A stretch of DNA of 64,000 nt, from positions 62,001 through 126,000 of the forward strand of contig JAUJYZ010001322.1 in the NCBI GenBank assembly GCA_033675265.1, given 5' to 3'. The notes below the pieces were generated by a model. That model was not told where the DNA came from and ran no database searches. It worked only from the letters and a program-made list of their open reading frames with translations. Within the stretch, counting starts at the first letter, position 1, and every line of letters starts with the position of its first letter. Both the position numbers and the translations under genes were made by a program. This document shows positions 1 through 37,159 of the stretch, piece after piece. The DNA comes from Actinostola sp. cb2023. Its lineage: Eukaryota; Cnidaria; Anthozoa; Actiniaria; Actinostolidae.

Positions 1-113
1 TAGTCAGTCATGTAGTCAGTCATGTAGTCAGTCATGTAGTCAGTCATGTAGTCAGTCATGTAGTCAGTCATGTAGTCAGTCATGTAGTCAGTCATGTACT
101 GTAGTCAGTCATT
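1..113. repeat. TGTAGTCAGTCA satellite, left block
   Basis: Tandem 12-bp unit TGTAGTCAGTCA, with a 17-bp variant that carries an extra TGTAC. It is the left edge of the array that resumes at about 286-500 and 1381-3138. The island at 114-285 is non-repetitive and carries AATAAA on the minus strand near 144-149. No coding match was seen in the island. Confidence 0.95.
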
Positions 114-285
114 AAATAGGAGTCCATCCATTTCGGTAGGAATGTTTTATTGCTAGTTCAAGGTACAGAATGACAAAGGAATAATGTACCACTTGACAAC
201 GACGTCCTAGTCCCAGTCCTAAACTTAATTGCCAGGCAGCAACACAGGTAGCCCAGGCCCTAATGATCCATTATTCTCTATAACT

Positions 286-348
286 ATTCATGTACTGTAG
301 TCATTCATGTACTGTAGTCAGTCATGTAGTCAGTCATATTAATATTAA

Positions 349-381
<33 letters not shown>

Positions 382-507
382 CATGTAGTTAGTCATGTAC
401 TCTAGTCATTCATGTAGTCATTCATGTACTGTAGTCAGGCATACAGTCAGTCATGTACTGTAGTCAGTCATGTAGTCAGTCATGTAGTCAGTCATGTACT
501 GTACTGT
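286..507. repeat. Satellite block with AAT run
   Basis: Degenerate continuation of the GTAGTCAGTCAT satellite, broken by an ATT microsatellite at about 338-380. It ends at the junction with the LINE fragment. Confidence 0.85.
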
Positions 508-1213
508 AGAATTCATGTTAATAGGGTCAAGGCAAAGGTTAATGACTGTTGAGACTGTCCCGTCATTAACAATTAATGGAGCTTCTATCAAACAAGTCTC
601 CAGTACGAAATCACTTGGAGTATTAATTAATGAAAGTCTGTCTTGGAACGCACATATCGACAAATTATCTAAAAAAATTGCCTCTGGTATCGGGGCCCTG
701 AAACGTATTAGACCTTTTGTTCCTCACAGAACTCTGCAGCTTATCTTTACTTCGCTGATCCAGCCACATTTTGATTACTGCAGTGTTGTGTGGGGAAATT
801 GTGGTAAGACCCTGGCCTCTAAATTACAAAAGCTACAAAATCGTGCGGCTCGGGTTTTAACTTTCTCCAGCTATGACACTAATGCCGATGATCTATTTGA
901 ATTGCTCGGTTGGAAAAAACTGGACTGCCAACGCCAAATTCAAAAAGCTGTTATGGTCTATAAATCACTTAATGGTCTTGCTCCGGATTACCTTCGCTCA
1001 AAATTTGTAGACCGTAGCAGCGTTACAAGCTATTCATTGCGGGACACCGAGTGCAAACTTACTATACCATTTCCTCGCACTAATTATCGAAAAAATAGCT
1101 TTAGCTATAATGGGGCTGTTCTTTGGAATGGCCTCCCAAACGAATTACGGCAAGCACAAACCCTTAGTAGTTTTCGTGCTGGCTGTAAACGATTTTTTAA
1201 ACTAGTTCACTAA
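508..1213 (+). pseudogene. 5'-truncated non-LTR retrotransposon (reverse transcriptase C-terminal region)
   Basis: An open frame of about 235 codons reads like the C-terminal part of CR1/L2/jockey-type LINE proteins. It has a KSLGVLI segment, HFDYCSVVWGNC, KLQKLQNRAARVLTF and, near the end, NSFSYNGAVLWNGLP. The endonuclease and the catalytic palm of the reverse transcriptase are absent, so this is a 5'-truncated dead copy. Reading starts inside satellite sequence (an upstream ATG at 494 is satellite-derived). The frame stops at 1213 and is followed by a short AT-rich 3' tail. This type of C-terminus is familiar from cnidarian genomes; family assignment is by recognition only. Confidence 0.88.
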
Positions 1214-1380
1214 ATACACGGCACTCCTGAAAAGCAGGTTATTTTGTTTATTTATAGTATTAGTTTTTATATATAATAATTAGATAGATAGAGTGTTTAT
1301 GTATATAGATATTTACAATTTTATCATATTTCTTTGTAAAATCCTGATGGGTCCACCGTGTTTAAATAAAGTTATATTAT
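508..1380 (+). mobile_element. Truncated LINE insertion in the satellite
   Basis: The insertion is bounded on both sides by GTAGTCAGTCAT satellite. It consists of the coding fragment to 1213 plus an AT-rich 3' untranslated tail with AATAAA near 1364, ending at about 1380 where the satellite resumes. The 5' truncation and intact 3' end fit target-primed reverse transcription. Confidence 0.8.
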
Positions 1381-3138
1381 TGTAGTCAGTCATACAGTCA
1401 GTCATGTAGTCAGTCATGAATGTACTGTAGTCAGTCATGTAGTCAGTCATGTAGTCAGTCATGTACTGTAGTCAGTCATGTAGTCAGTCATGTAGTCAGT
1501 CATGTAGTCAGTCATGTACATACTGTAGTCAGTCATACAGTCAGTCATGTACTGTAGTCAGTCATGTAGTCAGTCATGTACTGTAGTCAGTCATGTACTG
1601 TAGTCAGTCATGTAGTCAGTCATGTACTGTAGTCAGTCATGTACTGTAGTCAGTCATGTAGTCAGTCATGTAGTCAGTCATGTACTGTAGTCAGTCATGT
1701 AGTCAGGCATGTACTGTAGTCAGTCATGTAGTCAGTCATGTAGTCAGGCATGTACTGTAGTCATTCATGTAGTCAGTCATGTAGTCAGGCATGTACTGTA
1801 GTCAGTCATGTAGTCAGTCATGTACTTTAGTCAGTCATGTAGTCAGTCATGTACTGTAGTCAGTCATGTACTGTAGTCAGTCATGTAGTCAGTCATGTAG
1901 TCAGTCATGTACTGTAGTCAGTCATGTAGTCAGTCATGTAGTCAGTCATGTAGTCAGTCATGTAGTCAGTCATGTAGTCAGTCATGTACTGTAGTCAGTC
2001 ATGTACATGTAGTCAGTCATGTAGTCAGGCATGTACTGTAGTCATTCATGTAGTCAGTCATGTACTGTAGTCAGTCATGTACTGTAGTCAGTCATGTAGT
2101 CAGTCATGTAGTCAGTCATGTAGTCAGTCATGTACTGTAGTCAGTCATGTAGTCAGTCATGTACTGTAGTCAGTCATGTAGTCAGTCATGTACTGTAGTC
2201 AGTCATGTAGTCAGTCATGTAGTCAGTCATGTACTGTAGTCAGTCATGTAATCAGTCATGTACTGTAGTCAGTCATGTAGTCAGTCATGTAGTCAGTCAT
2301 GTAGTCAGTCATGTAGTCAGTCATGTAGTCAGTCATGTACTGTAGTCAGTCATGTACATGTAGTCAGTCATGTAGTCAGTCATGTACTGTCAGTAGTCAG
2401 TCATGTAGTCAGTCATGTACTGTAGTCAGTCATGTACATGTAGTCAGTCATGTAGTCAGTCATGTACTGTCAGTAGTCAGTCATGTAGTCAGTCATGTAC
2501 ATGTAGTCAGTCATGTACTGTAGTCAGTCATGTAGTCAATCATGTACTGTAGTCAGTCATGTAATCAGTCATGTACTGTAGTCAGTCATGTAGTCAGTCA
2601 TGTACTGTAGTCAGTCATGTAATCAGTCATGTACTGTAGTCAGTCATGTAGTCAGTCATGTAGTCAGTCATGTAGTCAGTCATGTAGTCAGTCATGTAGT
2701 CAGTCATGTACTGTAGTCAGTCATGTACATGTAGTCAGTCATGTAGTCAGTCATGTACTGTCAGTAGTCAGTCATGTAGTCAGTCATGTACATGTAGTCA
2801 GTCATGTACTGTAGTCAGTCATGTACATGTAGTCAGTCATGTAGTCAGTCATGTACTGTCAGTAGTCAGTCATGTAGTCAGTCATGTACATGTAGTCAGT
2901 CATGTACTGTAGTCAGTCATGTAGTCATTCATGTACTGTAGTCAGTCATGTCAGTCAGTCATGCAGTGCAGTGCAGTCAGTCATACAGTCAGTCATGTAG
3001 TCAGTCATGTACTGTAGTCAGTCATGTAGTCAGTCATGTAGTCAGTCATGTACTGTAGTCAGTCATGTACTGCAGTCAGTCATGTAGTCAGTCATGTAGT
3101 CAGTCATGTAGTCAGTCATGCAGTGCAGTGCAGTCAGT
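1381..3138. repeat. TGTAGTCAGTCA satellite, main block
   Basis: About 1.75 kb of 12-bp and 17-bp units (TGTAGTCAGTCA; TGTACTGTAGTCAGTCA) arranged in short higher-order patterns, with occasional TACATGTAG and CAGTGCAGTG variants. It lies in the TXNL1-like gene downstream of exon 6. Short frames in it (for example 2335-2912) are repeat artefacts. Confidence 0.97.
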
Positions 3139-3202
3139 CTGTCCATCTGTTGTCATACGTTGATTGATTCTTTAATTAATATCTAGTTCAAATCACACTT
3201 AC

Positions 3203-6200
3203 TCTAGTGATTGTACTGGTGTAAAATGCTCAGCTGAATCAAAGTCCAGGGATTTTGGTTGGTTGATGAAAAGTTTGATGTTTTTTGGAGCCATTCCTGG
3301 TATAGTAAAACACATCATGTACTGCTATTAACAACACCTAACAGTACTTGAATAATTGGATTGTACAAGTCGGCAATAACCAGGTCTGTGGCAAATACAT
3401 TGGAAGACTGGGTACAAGTGTAAAACCAATCTTAAATATTATCTCTAATAATTATTTAAAAACTGTATAGCCTATCCAATATGTTGGAGAAAGAACATTG
3501 GATCCATCCAAGGTTCAATATCAGGTACAAACTCACCATCAGCTGGTCCCTGTAGTTTGAGGGAATGGAGCTTCACAGGTTGTGAAAATGCTATTGAAAA
3601 CAAAAGCTGCAAAACAACAAAGAATAATTACACATATACACGTGTAGGGTTGATTATATATACAAAACATGTGGGTGTCAGGGAAAATTTAGTTATCATC
3701 GCCATCATCCATCACCATCATCATCAAAAGCTAGCATCACATACCATCATAGATGACATGCACAGCCCACCACTTAACCAACATCATCGTTATCACTATT
3801 CATGTATATCTTATTGCTGCGAGCCGCCAGGCGAGCAGCGAAACTAATCTTGACGGAGTTCCTGTGTCATGTGTGCTCGTGTGGGATCTGGGCACTTATG
3901 TGGATGCAACGAGAATCTCGACTGCATTTCACGGAGTGGCTGTATGGAGATGATTTTGTGAGCCACGGTACTTTTGATCAGCGCACACTCGCAACACGTT
4001 CAATCGATATTGAGTATCGTTTATTTTTCGCCGATTCAAGCCAGGAAAGTGTTCGTTTTCTACAAATCCATGATGTCAAATGCAACTTTATTCATTGCTG
4101 GAAGCATTCATCAGGGTCATGAACAATTTAGTGACATTTCAAGGGGAAGACCATGTTCTTTTATGAGTTTTCAGCGCTGTTATGGTTGTGTGCTCAGTCA
4201 CGTCCAGTTCCACAATGAAGTACATAAGCTTAAGTTACTTCTACAGTGAGTCGATCAGAGTTGACCGAAGGAGACAGCATGTACTTGAATGCTTTTGAAA
4301 GACACAGTTAGTATCCCCGATGCTGTCGCTGACCTATCTACCTGATCGAGCTCGTTGGTCTTCGTCAAACCAATCCGGCCCATGCCATTGCCATTGGCAT
4401 TGAGGCAACTACTGAATCAAATTATACGATCCATCCTGATGTACTTTTATCTTCTACAAGTCTGCTATGAGGCTTCGACATCTTTCCTGATATCTGGCCA
4501 GTATGATTGTATATAATATACACCAAACACAATTCTCTATTTCATTGAATCCATATTTGTATTAATTTAATACTGCATATCAGTATCTAGAGTACAAACT
4601 ATTACAAGCGTGTAACATAAATAGTGCAAAGTATTGCATGCTTTTAGTGCTGGTACATGTCTATAGCTGTCTGTCCATGACCAGATTATTATAGCGGGTG
4701 GGAATGATTTTAATAGAGACATGGAATGGAACAATGTGACCGGGATGGGAATGAGAATCAATGGAGATGTGGGATGGGAACAATGGGACAAGGGTGGGAA
4801 TGAGAATCAGTAGATATATGGGAGGGAAATAGGTTTCTTGTAAGCTAGAACACATGACACAGTAATAAAGTTATTATTATTATTATATACCACATTTTTA
4901 TTATTTTATTTTACAACTAATGCACCTTGCTGAAAATTAAGGGACAACCACATGTATGCATTGACAGCTACATTTCACTTTTATGTGTTACCATGTACTG
5001 TACGGCAGTGCACAACTCGCAGCACTTCACTTTCTACCAGAAACGACTAGTATTACAAGTACAATATACAGTCATTTGCAAAAATTCTGGCCGCCACGAA
5101 ATATCAATATATCAATATATCGGGTGCATTATGGGTAATTAAATAATACTATTTTGAGTTTCCTAATTTATTACAGTGAAGCAAAACTTACAACAACAAA
5201 CGTAAGACTAAAATAAACATTATACTAAATATTTCTACCAACTTTGCTGGCGTTAACCCGCTTTAAGGGGAATTTTCGATTATTTAATTACCCATAATGC
5301 ACCCGATATATTGATATATTGATATATCGTGGCGGCCAGAATTTTTGCAAATGACTGTATCATCTCCCAATATGTAAATGTACATACACATGTATGTACA
5401 TGTACATTACATTCAAAAAAGGATATTCTGGATCAAAATGGTCATCAGATGGTGGACGAAATTTGTACTGGAGAGGTTTTAGTTTGTCATGCCCTTGTGG
5501 TTGGTTTATAATTATTGTCACATACATGTACATGTAATGCTACCAATGTTTACCTGCTCATCACAATCACTCTGTAAGTAGCCAGGTCCTTTAGTTAAAG
5601 CATCAGCAAGCGTGTGTTCATTGTCCTCATTTAACGATTCACAGCCTGAGTTAGTTATAAAGCTGTGTAGATCAACCTTGGAAAATAAATCAATTTATAG
5701 AAAATATCAACAACAAGTGTTAGAGTCATTTTCACATATGAGTGGGAAACCTACGGCACACTGTTATGGCCACGGTACGGAATCGAAGACATCTATAGAT
5801 TCAACCAATCACAGCTTGCAAAATCATTGCTCAACCAATTAGTTGACAACGGTTTTTGAAATAGGTGCATGTACATACGGTATATCACTTAGAGACAAGC
5901 TGTCAATCATAAAGAAGATATATTATCATGTACATTGTACATACATGTATGTAGTGTACAGCATTAATTACTATTACTCACATGCCCCATAACACCACAT
6001 CCGCCATCGTCTTCTTCATCTCCTATCCACTTTTTGATTTTCTCTTCCAGTTTCTTAGGATCGGCTCCCGTCAATTCATCAACTTTTGTTTGGCCCTTGA
6101 AAAACTGGAAGGTTGGCATCGCTGAGACGCCCTGCTTTGATGCCGTCTCCTGGTAATGTTAATGACAGTACAAATAAAACATGTACGTGGACTAACAGCG

Positions 6201-7192
6201 TGGTTCAAGTCTTGGACCAGATTTTATACAATATGTAATAATAATAATTAAATTATTATTAATATGCATCTAATATGTGAGAATTAAACCAAGGTACCAT
6301 AATCACCATATGGCCAGCTTGTTTCTATCAAGCATGACAAGATGATTGACATCTGGTAGCTCTCGACCAATGAGCAATTTACGTTTATTTTCACAACGTA
6401 AATGTCACAAAAACAAGGGGGTTGATGCAGACCATTCCTTTTCTCCCCATCCCCCCTCTTCTTTCCTCCCCCTCCCCTTATGCTACCAACCACAGGAAGC
6501 CCAAGCTAGTACATGTACATTTACCTGACATTCGTCAACATCAACTTTCAAAAAGACAGCATTGAGATACTTCAGACTGTACTGTTCAAATACTGGTGCG
6601 ATGTTTTTACACGGCCCACACCTGACGAACGTGAGAAAAATATAAGTTATGGCAAGATATTTTGACATGTTTTGATGTACATTTTTTTTAAATACATTCT
6701 ATAATACGATCGCATTGGAAAATACATCAATACAAATGAAAAGGAAGTGAAGATAATTTTGAATTTCAACTTCAAACTTTCTATTCGCGCGATTTCTCAT
6801 TTCTTACTGATTTAGCTGAGTCATAAATTTCTTTTATTTTCCAGCAAGATTTTTGACAAGAGTCTCAACAATTATTCAATTTTCCCTCTTCAAACAGGAA
6901 AAACATAAACTTTGAATTGAAAACAACAAGAATGAAATAAAGTAGAAATAGATAATAGGATGGAAAATAAAATCGAAATTGACGATAAGGAAAAAATGTG
7001 ATTTTAGATTTTTTTCGAAGGAAAGATTTCAAATGGAGGATTTGACAAATCCGACAAACCACAACAGGACAATACTTACCAAGACGCTGTAAAGTCTACG
7101 ATTACCAGTTTTGTCCCAGCGTTAACAAGTTCAGGTCTAAAGGACGAATCGTCTGAAATAATCTTCACGTTACCGTGTCCGTGGGAAGCCAT
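3203..7192 (-). CDS. TXNL1: Thioredoxin-like protein 1 (thioredoxin + PITH domain), 3' end missing
   Basis: Six minus-strand exons join in consistent phase: 7192-7080, 6621-6525, 6149-5982, 5676-5554, 3606-3537 and 3296-3203, about 221 codons. Exon 1 begins [15 protein letters not shown] and ends inside the active site. The exon 1/2 junction restores [10 protein letters not shown], the thioredoxin CGPC motif. Exon 3 contains [12 protein letters not shown] (cis-Pro region) and an acidic linker. Exons 4-6 are the start of the PITH domain ([47 protein letters not shown]). In other animals TXNL1 is a cytosolic disulfide reductase of about 289 residues bound to the 19S proteasome. Here roughly the last 65 residues are not found, so the final exon probably lies off the left edge beyond the satellite. 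It is divergent to WDR7. Confidence 0.93.
3378..3420. repeat. Fragment of GGTCTGTGGCAAAT repeat family
   Basis: GGTCTGTGGCAAATACATTGG, then GAAGACTGGG, matches the end of the inverted-repeat element at 27395-27624 and a third copy at 32709. This is a short remnant in TXNL1 intron 5. Confidence 0.6.
3607..5066. other. TXNL1 intron 4, first part, no recognised feature
   Basis: About 1.4 kb without a recognised gene. Several overlapping short plus-strand frames lie between 3557 and 4249, with no splice or homology support. A more GC-rich stretch at about 3815-4260 may be an old transposon fragment, but I cannot name it. The rest is AT-rich. Confidence 0.5.
5067..5359. mobile_element. MITE with TACAGTCATTTGC termini
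   Basis: Long terminal inverted repeats of about 90 bp start TACAGTCATTTGCAAAAATT on the left and are mirrored on the right, ending GCAAATGACTGTA. The arms contain ATATCAATATATC and ACCCATAATGCACC. The TA at each tip fits a Tc1/mariner-type TA target duplication. There is no coding capacity. Confidence 0.85.
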
Positions 7193-7611
7193 TTTGAAAA
7201 TGAATAGTGAGCCAGCACTATTGATTGTCAGTGGTATATTTTCGGCATGCGCAATAGTTGATTAATATTTTTTTTCGGTTTCTAGTGATGGCAAAAGTAG
7301 GTAAAAATAAGTTTTTTCAAAAGTATCAATCTACGGTTATGATATATCTTAGTGCTTTGAATTGATCTTTAGATTTTACCGAATAACTGAAAAAACAGCC
7401 ATTGAAATGATCATTTCCATGAGATTTAAAAATATCCAAAGAAGAAACACCATCGGAAAGTTAGATTTATCATATATTAAACGTGGATTTAAAATGTGAA
7501 AAGAGATGAAGAGTACCTAATAATAATAAAGTTTGGGCTTCCTGTGTCACGCACGTCGTGTTCGAATAACCGCTGATTTGTATTGAGTGGACGGGCTCAC
7601 TTTCTTCCAAC
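7193..7611. promoter_or_regulatory. Shared intergenic region between TXNL1 and WDR7 start codons
   Basis: The 419 bp between the two divergent ATGs must hold both 5' ends, a typical bidirectional promoter arrangement. No TATA box in a convincing position is visible. GGGCTTCCTGTG, a motif repeated across the window, occurs at 7532. Promoter function is inferred from position only. Confidence 0.5.
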
Positions 7612-33413
<25,802 letters not shown>

Positions 33414-33494
33414 TACAGGTGTAGTGTTAGAAATGATAGAATTCAAGTAGAGAGAGTGTGAATACTTTGACTCATCATTGTGACCAAGTGACTA

Positions 33495-33840
33495 AAAAAC
33501 AACTGATATATAACGATCGATCTGATTGGTTAAGCTGCGTACTCAAATGAAACAACTGATATATTACGAGCGATCTGATTGGTTAAGCTGCGTACTCAAA
33601 TGAAACAACTGATATATAACGAGCGATCTGATTGGTTAAGCTGCGTTCTCAAATGAAACAACTGATATATAACGAGCGATCTGATTGGTTAAGCTGCGTT
33701 CTCAAATGAAACAACTGATATATAACGAGCGATCTGATTGGTTAAGCTGCGTACTCAAATGAAACAAATAATATATAACGAGCGATCTGATTGGTTATGC
33801 TGTGTACTCAAATGTGTTGAAATTCCCAGTATATAACGTA
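33495..33840. repeat. About 60-bp minisatellite downstream of WDR7
   Basis: Six or more units containing ACTGATATATAACGAGCGAT, CTGATTGGTTAAGCTGCGT and CTCAAATGAAACA. Looser copies continue to about 34120. It lies just after the WDR7 stop. Confidence 0.9.
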
Positions 33841-33906
33841 CGGTGTGATTGGATGCGCCTTGTAAACTCTCGGCATATAATGTGCGACCCGACTTGATTT
33901 GAAATA

Positions 33907-34046
33907 CCAGGTCCCGGTTGCACGAAAGGTGAATAGCGCTATCCACGGATAAGTCTTACTGATGCAGTTATCGAATAAATTTTATCCATTGGATAGGACT
34001 TATCCGGTGGATAGCGCTATTCACCGATCGCGCAACCGAGGCCTGG
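33907..34046. mobile_element. Foldback MITE, CCAGG...CCGGTTGC arms
   Basis: CCAGGTCCCGGTTGCACGAA and GGTGAATAGCGCTATCCAC pair with GTGGATAGCGCTATTCACC and GCGCAACCGAGGCCTGG. It lies between the convergent 3' ends of WDR7 and the aminopeptidase. Confidence 0.8.
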
Positions 34047-34578
34047 TATATAACGTGCGACCCGATTGGTTATGTCGAATTAGCCGGTATGTAACACGCG
34101 ATGTGATTGGTTGAGGTTCGTTCCTCATAAAAGTACTTATTACAGGAATGTGTCTTCATTTTTATGCCCGATAAAGTAAAATGGGAGTCGAAACTCCACG
34201 CTTTTTGGGAAATTCTTTACAAAAAAATGTCCAAAACCTTGAAAATTCGTTGGATTTTTTTTCCAAGGTTTGAAGAACGTGCCGAGGTAAAAGTACTTTA
34301 GTAGTATGTCCACAATAGCTGCAACGTACTCTTCAAAATCAAACAACTACAAGTAACATCATCGCATTATTGTTGATCAAATGCCCTCGACAAATAAATA
34401 TGAGCGAGTGAATTTTTTAATAGACGAAATTTCTAAATTATCTAAAAAAATAGGCCGCGAACGTTTTGTGACGTCACGTTGCCTTGGTAATGACTGCTGG
34501 CCCACATTAATTGCTTAGGATCAGGATTCAGTAAAAAAGCTGTTAAAAAAAGAGATTACCAACTCGTATGAAACTAAG

Positions 34579-37121
34579 TTATGGTATGTTGTTATCGGTG
34601 ATGTACTTTGTCAGCCAGTTTTCAATGGTTTCAGCGTTCTTTTCTAACCACTTTACGTTTGCTTTGACTTCTTCAAGTTTCTGTAGCATGGTTGCTGACT
34701 GAGTTCCAGTCCTCTGCTCCACTTCTTTGTTAAACTTTCGCAGCTGTTGATTCAATGACACGTATATCGAGTATGGAGAATACACTTTCTTTTTGTATTG
34801 TATTGTATTTCCAGGGGCAAATGACAAAGGCTACTCAAGCTAAATGCTTGGTTACCTTTCAAGATGGCTACCCGAAATAAATGCTTGGTTACCTTTCAAG
34901 ATGGCTACCCGAAGTAAAGGCTAGGTTACCTTTCAAGATGGCTACCCGAACTAAAGGCTAGGTTACATTTCAATATGGCTGCCCGAACTAGAGGCTAGGT
35001 TACCTTTCAAGATGGCTACGTAAGGTTGCAGTTTACACTATAGGAGCAGTAAATGTTATTGATAAATAATTCAAGGCTACACTCACCTCGTTAAGCTCGA
35101 AACTGCTTCTGAAATATTTCGTTAAGCTTGGCATCAGCCTGCGATACGCAAATAACTCATCGCCGTATCTACAAGAAAAGGCGCAATCAGTTGTTCATTC
35201 GTTGGCCTTTTCTAAAACAATGTCCAGATCAAGCACTCGAAAAAGTTACTTCATACTTTGAATTATATCAGCTTCACGTGCACAATAATTGCTTGTTTCG
35301 TGCACGCAAAACGAATATAGAATGAGACACGTGGCATTTATTCCAGTGTTATTCTCTTTTTATCTGGACAACGTTAATGACATTGACTGTATAAGAAATT
35401 GCAAATTTCAAAGCGGCACTGAATTGAGTTCCGTGCGACGACATTACTTACAGTTTAGTGATTCGATCCCAGTTCAGTCGAACAAAACTCCACGCAACTG
35501 GAGTTCCTGTAGGGTTTGCTGCCACATATTTAAACAAGTATCGAATTTTGGATTTGACAATCTTGGTCGGGTCAAATGCGTACTCCAGGTATCTGAAAAA
35601 CAAGAGCTATTTTGATAGATTAAATGTGAAACCTAAAAGTTTATTTTTATCGTCATACAGAAGTCCCGGGGACAGAAGTACTAGTAGTTTTAGTCTATTA
35701 CTTACACAATTTAAAGCAGACTCCCCACAGTCGAAAATACCAGCTCACGGAATGGGTATATAAACGGCAAAAATACAATCGAAAACATCCTTAATTCTTT
35801 GGATATGTTGATTTAACTTGAAGCAGTATCACATTTAAAACACCTCAAGTTTACGGTATTTTTACATCGCTAGTCATAAATACAATACAAACAGTGATCA
35901 CCTCGTAGTTCCAACTCTGGCGGATTTCAAGTTGTTTTCTTCTTCATGCACAACATAATTCTAGAGCCTTCGGTGATTTATCACTCGGCAACCTCATCGC
36001 CTTCTAAGAGTTCTGATTGGTTTCTAAATCTTCTAATCGATTTACCTGGCAATTACCCATGATTCCCTTGAAGCAGACAGTGCGCGGAGAAACTCGTATT
36101 GTTCACTGGGTGATTCTGCCTTCTGGTACTTGTCGTAAACGAAGTCCCACTCCTTGACGCCCCCATGAGCAACGCCGTACTGATACACCAACGAACGTAG
36201 ATTTGGTGCAATCCTACGAAACAAAATCAATCGTTCATGATCAAGAGATTGTAAATACGGGTTATATTGTTTGAAGAAATGATCATTTCTGTACGACGCG
36301 GGGTTTTCTCTGAACTCTGGGGGAGTTTTCCCTGGAACCACTAAGTGGTCTCTGGACGTCATGCGATTGCTATGATGGTCGGTTTCGCGCCGGAATATCT
36401 TGTAGTATTTTCCTTCTTAAAGAACCCTGATTGGAGTTTGAAAAACCATTTGGAAGCATTTGTTGCATATTTTACATACTGCATGGCAAATCTTAGTTTC
36501 TTCAGTTTTGATTGACTTACTTTAGCTTATTGTTCATCCACTTAGTAAATCGTTCAGTAACGTTGTTGATACATGACCGAACACCAGCCTTGCAGTTCAT
36601 CTCCAGAAACAGGCCACGTTTGAAACTGGATGACAATAAAATATCCAAACATTTACATCGGCCAGTGTTCATCGCTAATTAGCTATTCAAAATAAACATG
36701 ACCGTGCTCAACCAATCAGAAGTAAGTATTTTTGCATCTATATTATTAACTATGTACCTACTAATTACCTATACCTATAATCAAAATCAACTATGCTAAG
36801 TACCTACTAATTGATTAAGCGCTAATTAACATTTGTAACTGTGCGCCCGAAACCCAACACGTATAACATTCTCCTGTAATAGTAAACATGTCTTGAAACC
36901 CAGACGTGGTCGTTTTCTATGCTAATAGGGGTGATTGAACGGTGTTTTCGAGACGGAAATCGCAAGCTTATATGTTATTGTATCAAGTATATAGATTGCA
37001 CGACAAACAGACAGACAGACAGACAACTGAACCAGACGTGGTTAATGGTAACTTTTGAAAACGTTATGCTTATTACTCGGGCCCTTCCGAAGGAAGCCCG
37101 AGTTATAAAATGGGTTTTTCG

Positions 37122-37159
<38 letters not shown>

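Noticed and set aside
114..285. Last exon of TXNL1 with poly(A) signal
   Set aside because: Although AATAAA is present on the minus strand, translation gives nothing like the PITH C-terminus.
3753..4249. Overlapping plus-strand frames as a gene
   Set aside because: Three frames overlap, none has recognised motifs, and they lie in an intron of minus-strand TXNL1.
6490..7545. A transposon bounded by CCACAGGAAGCCCAA (6490) and TTGGGCTTCCTGTG (7531)
   Set aside because: The interval contains TXNL1 exon 1 and the shared promoter, the similarity stops after the 14-base word, and no flanking duplication was found.
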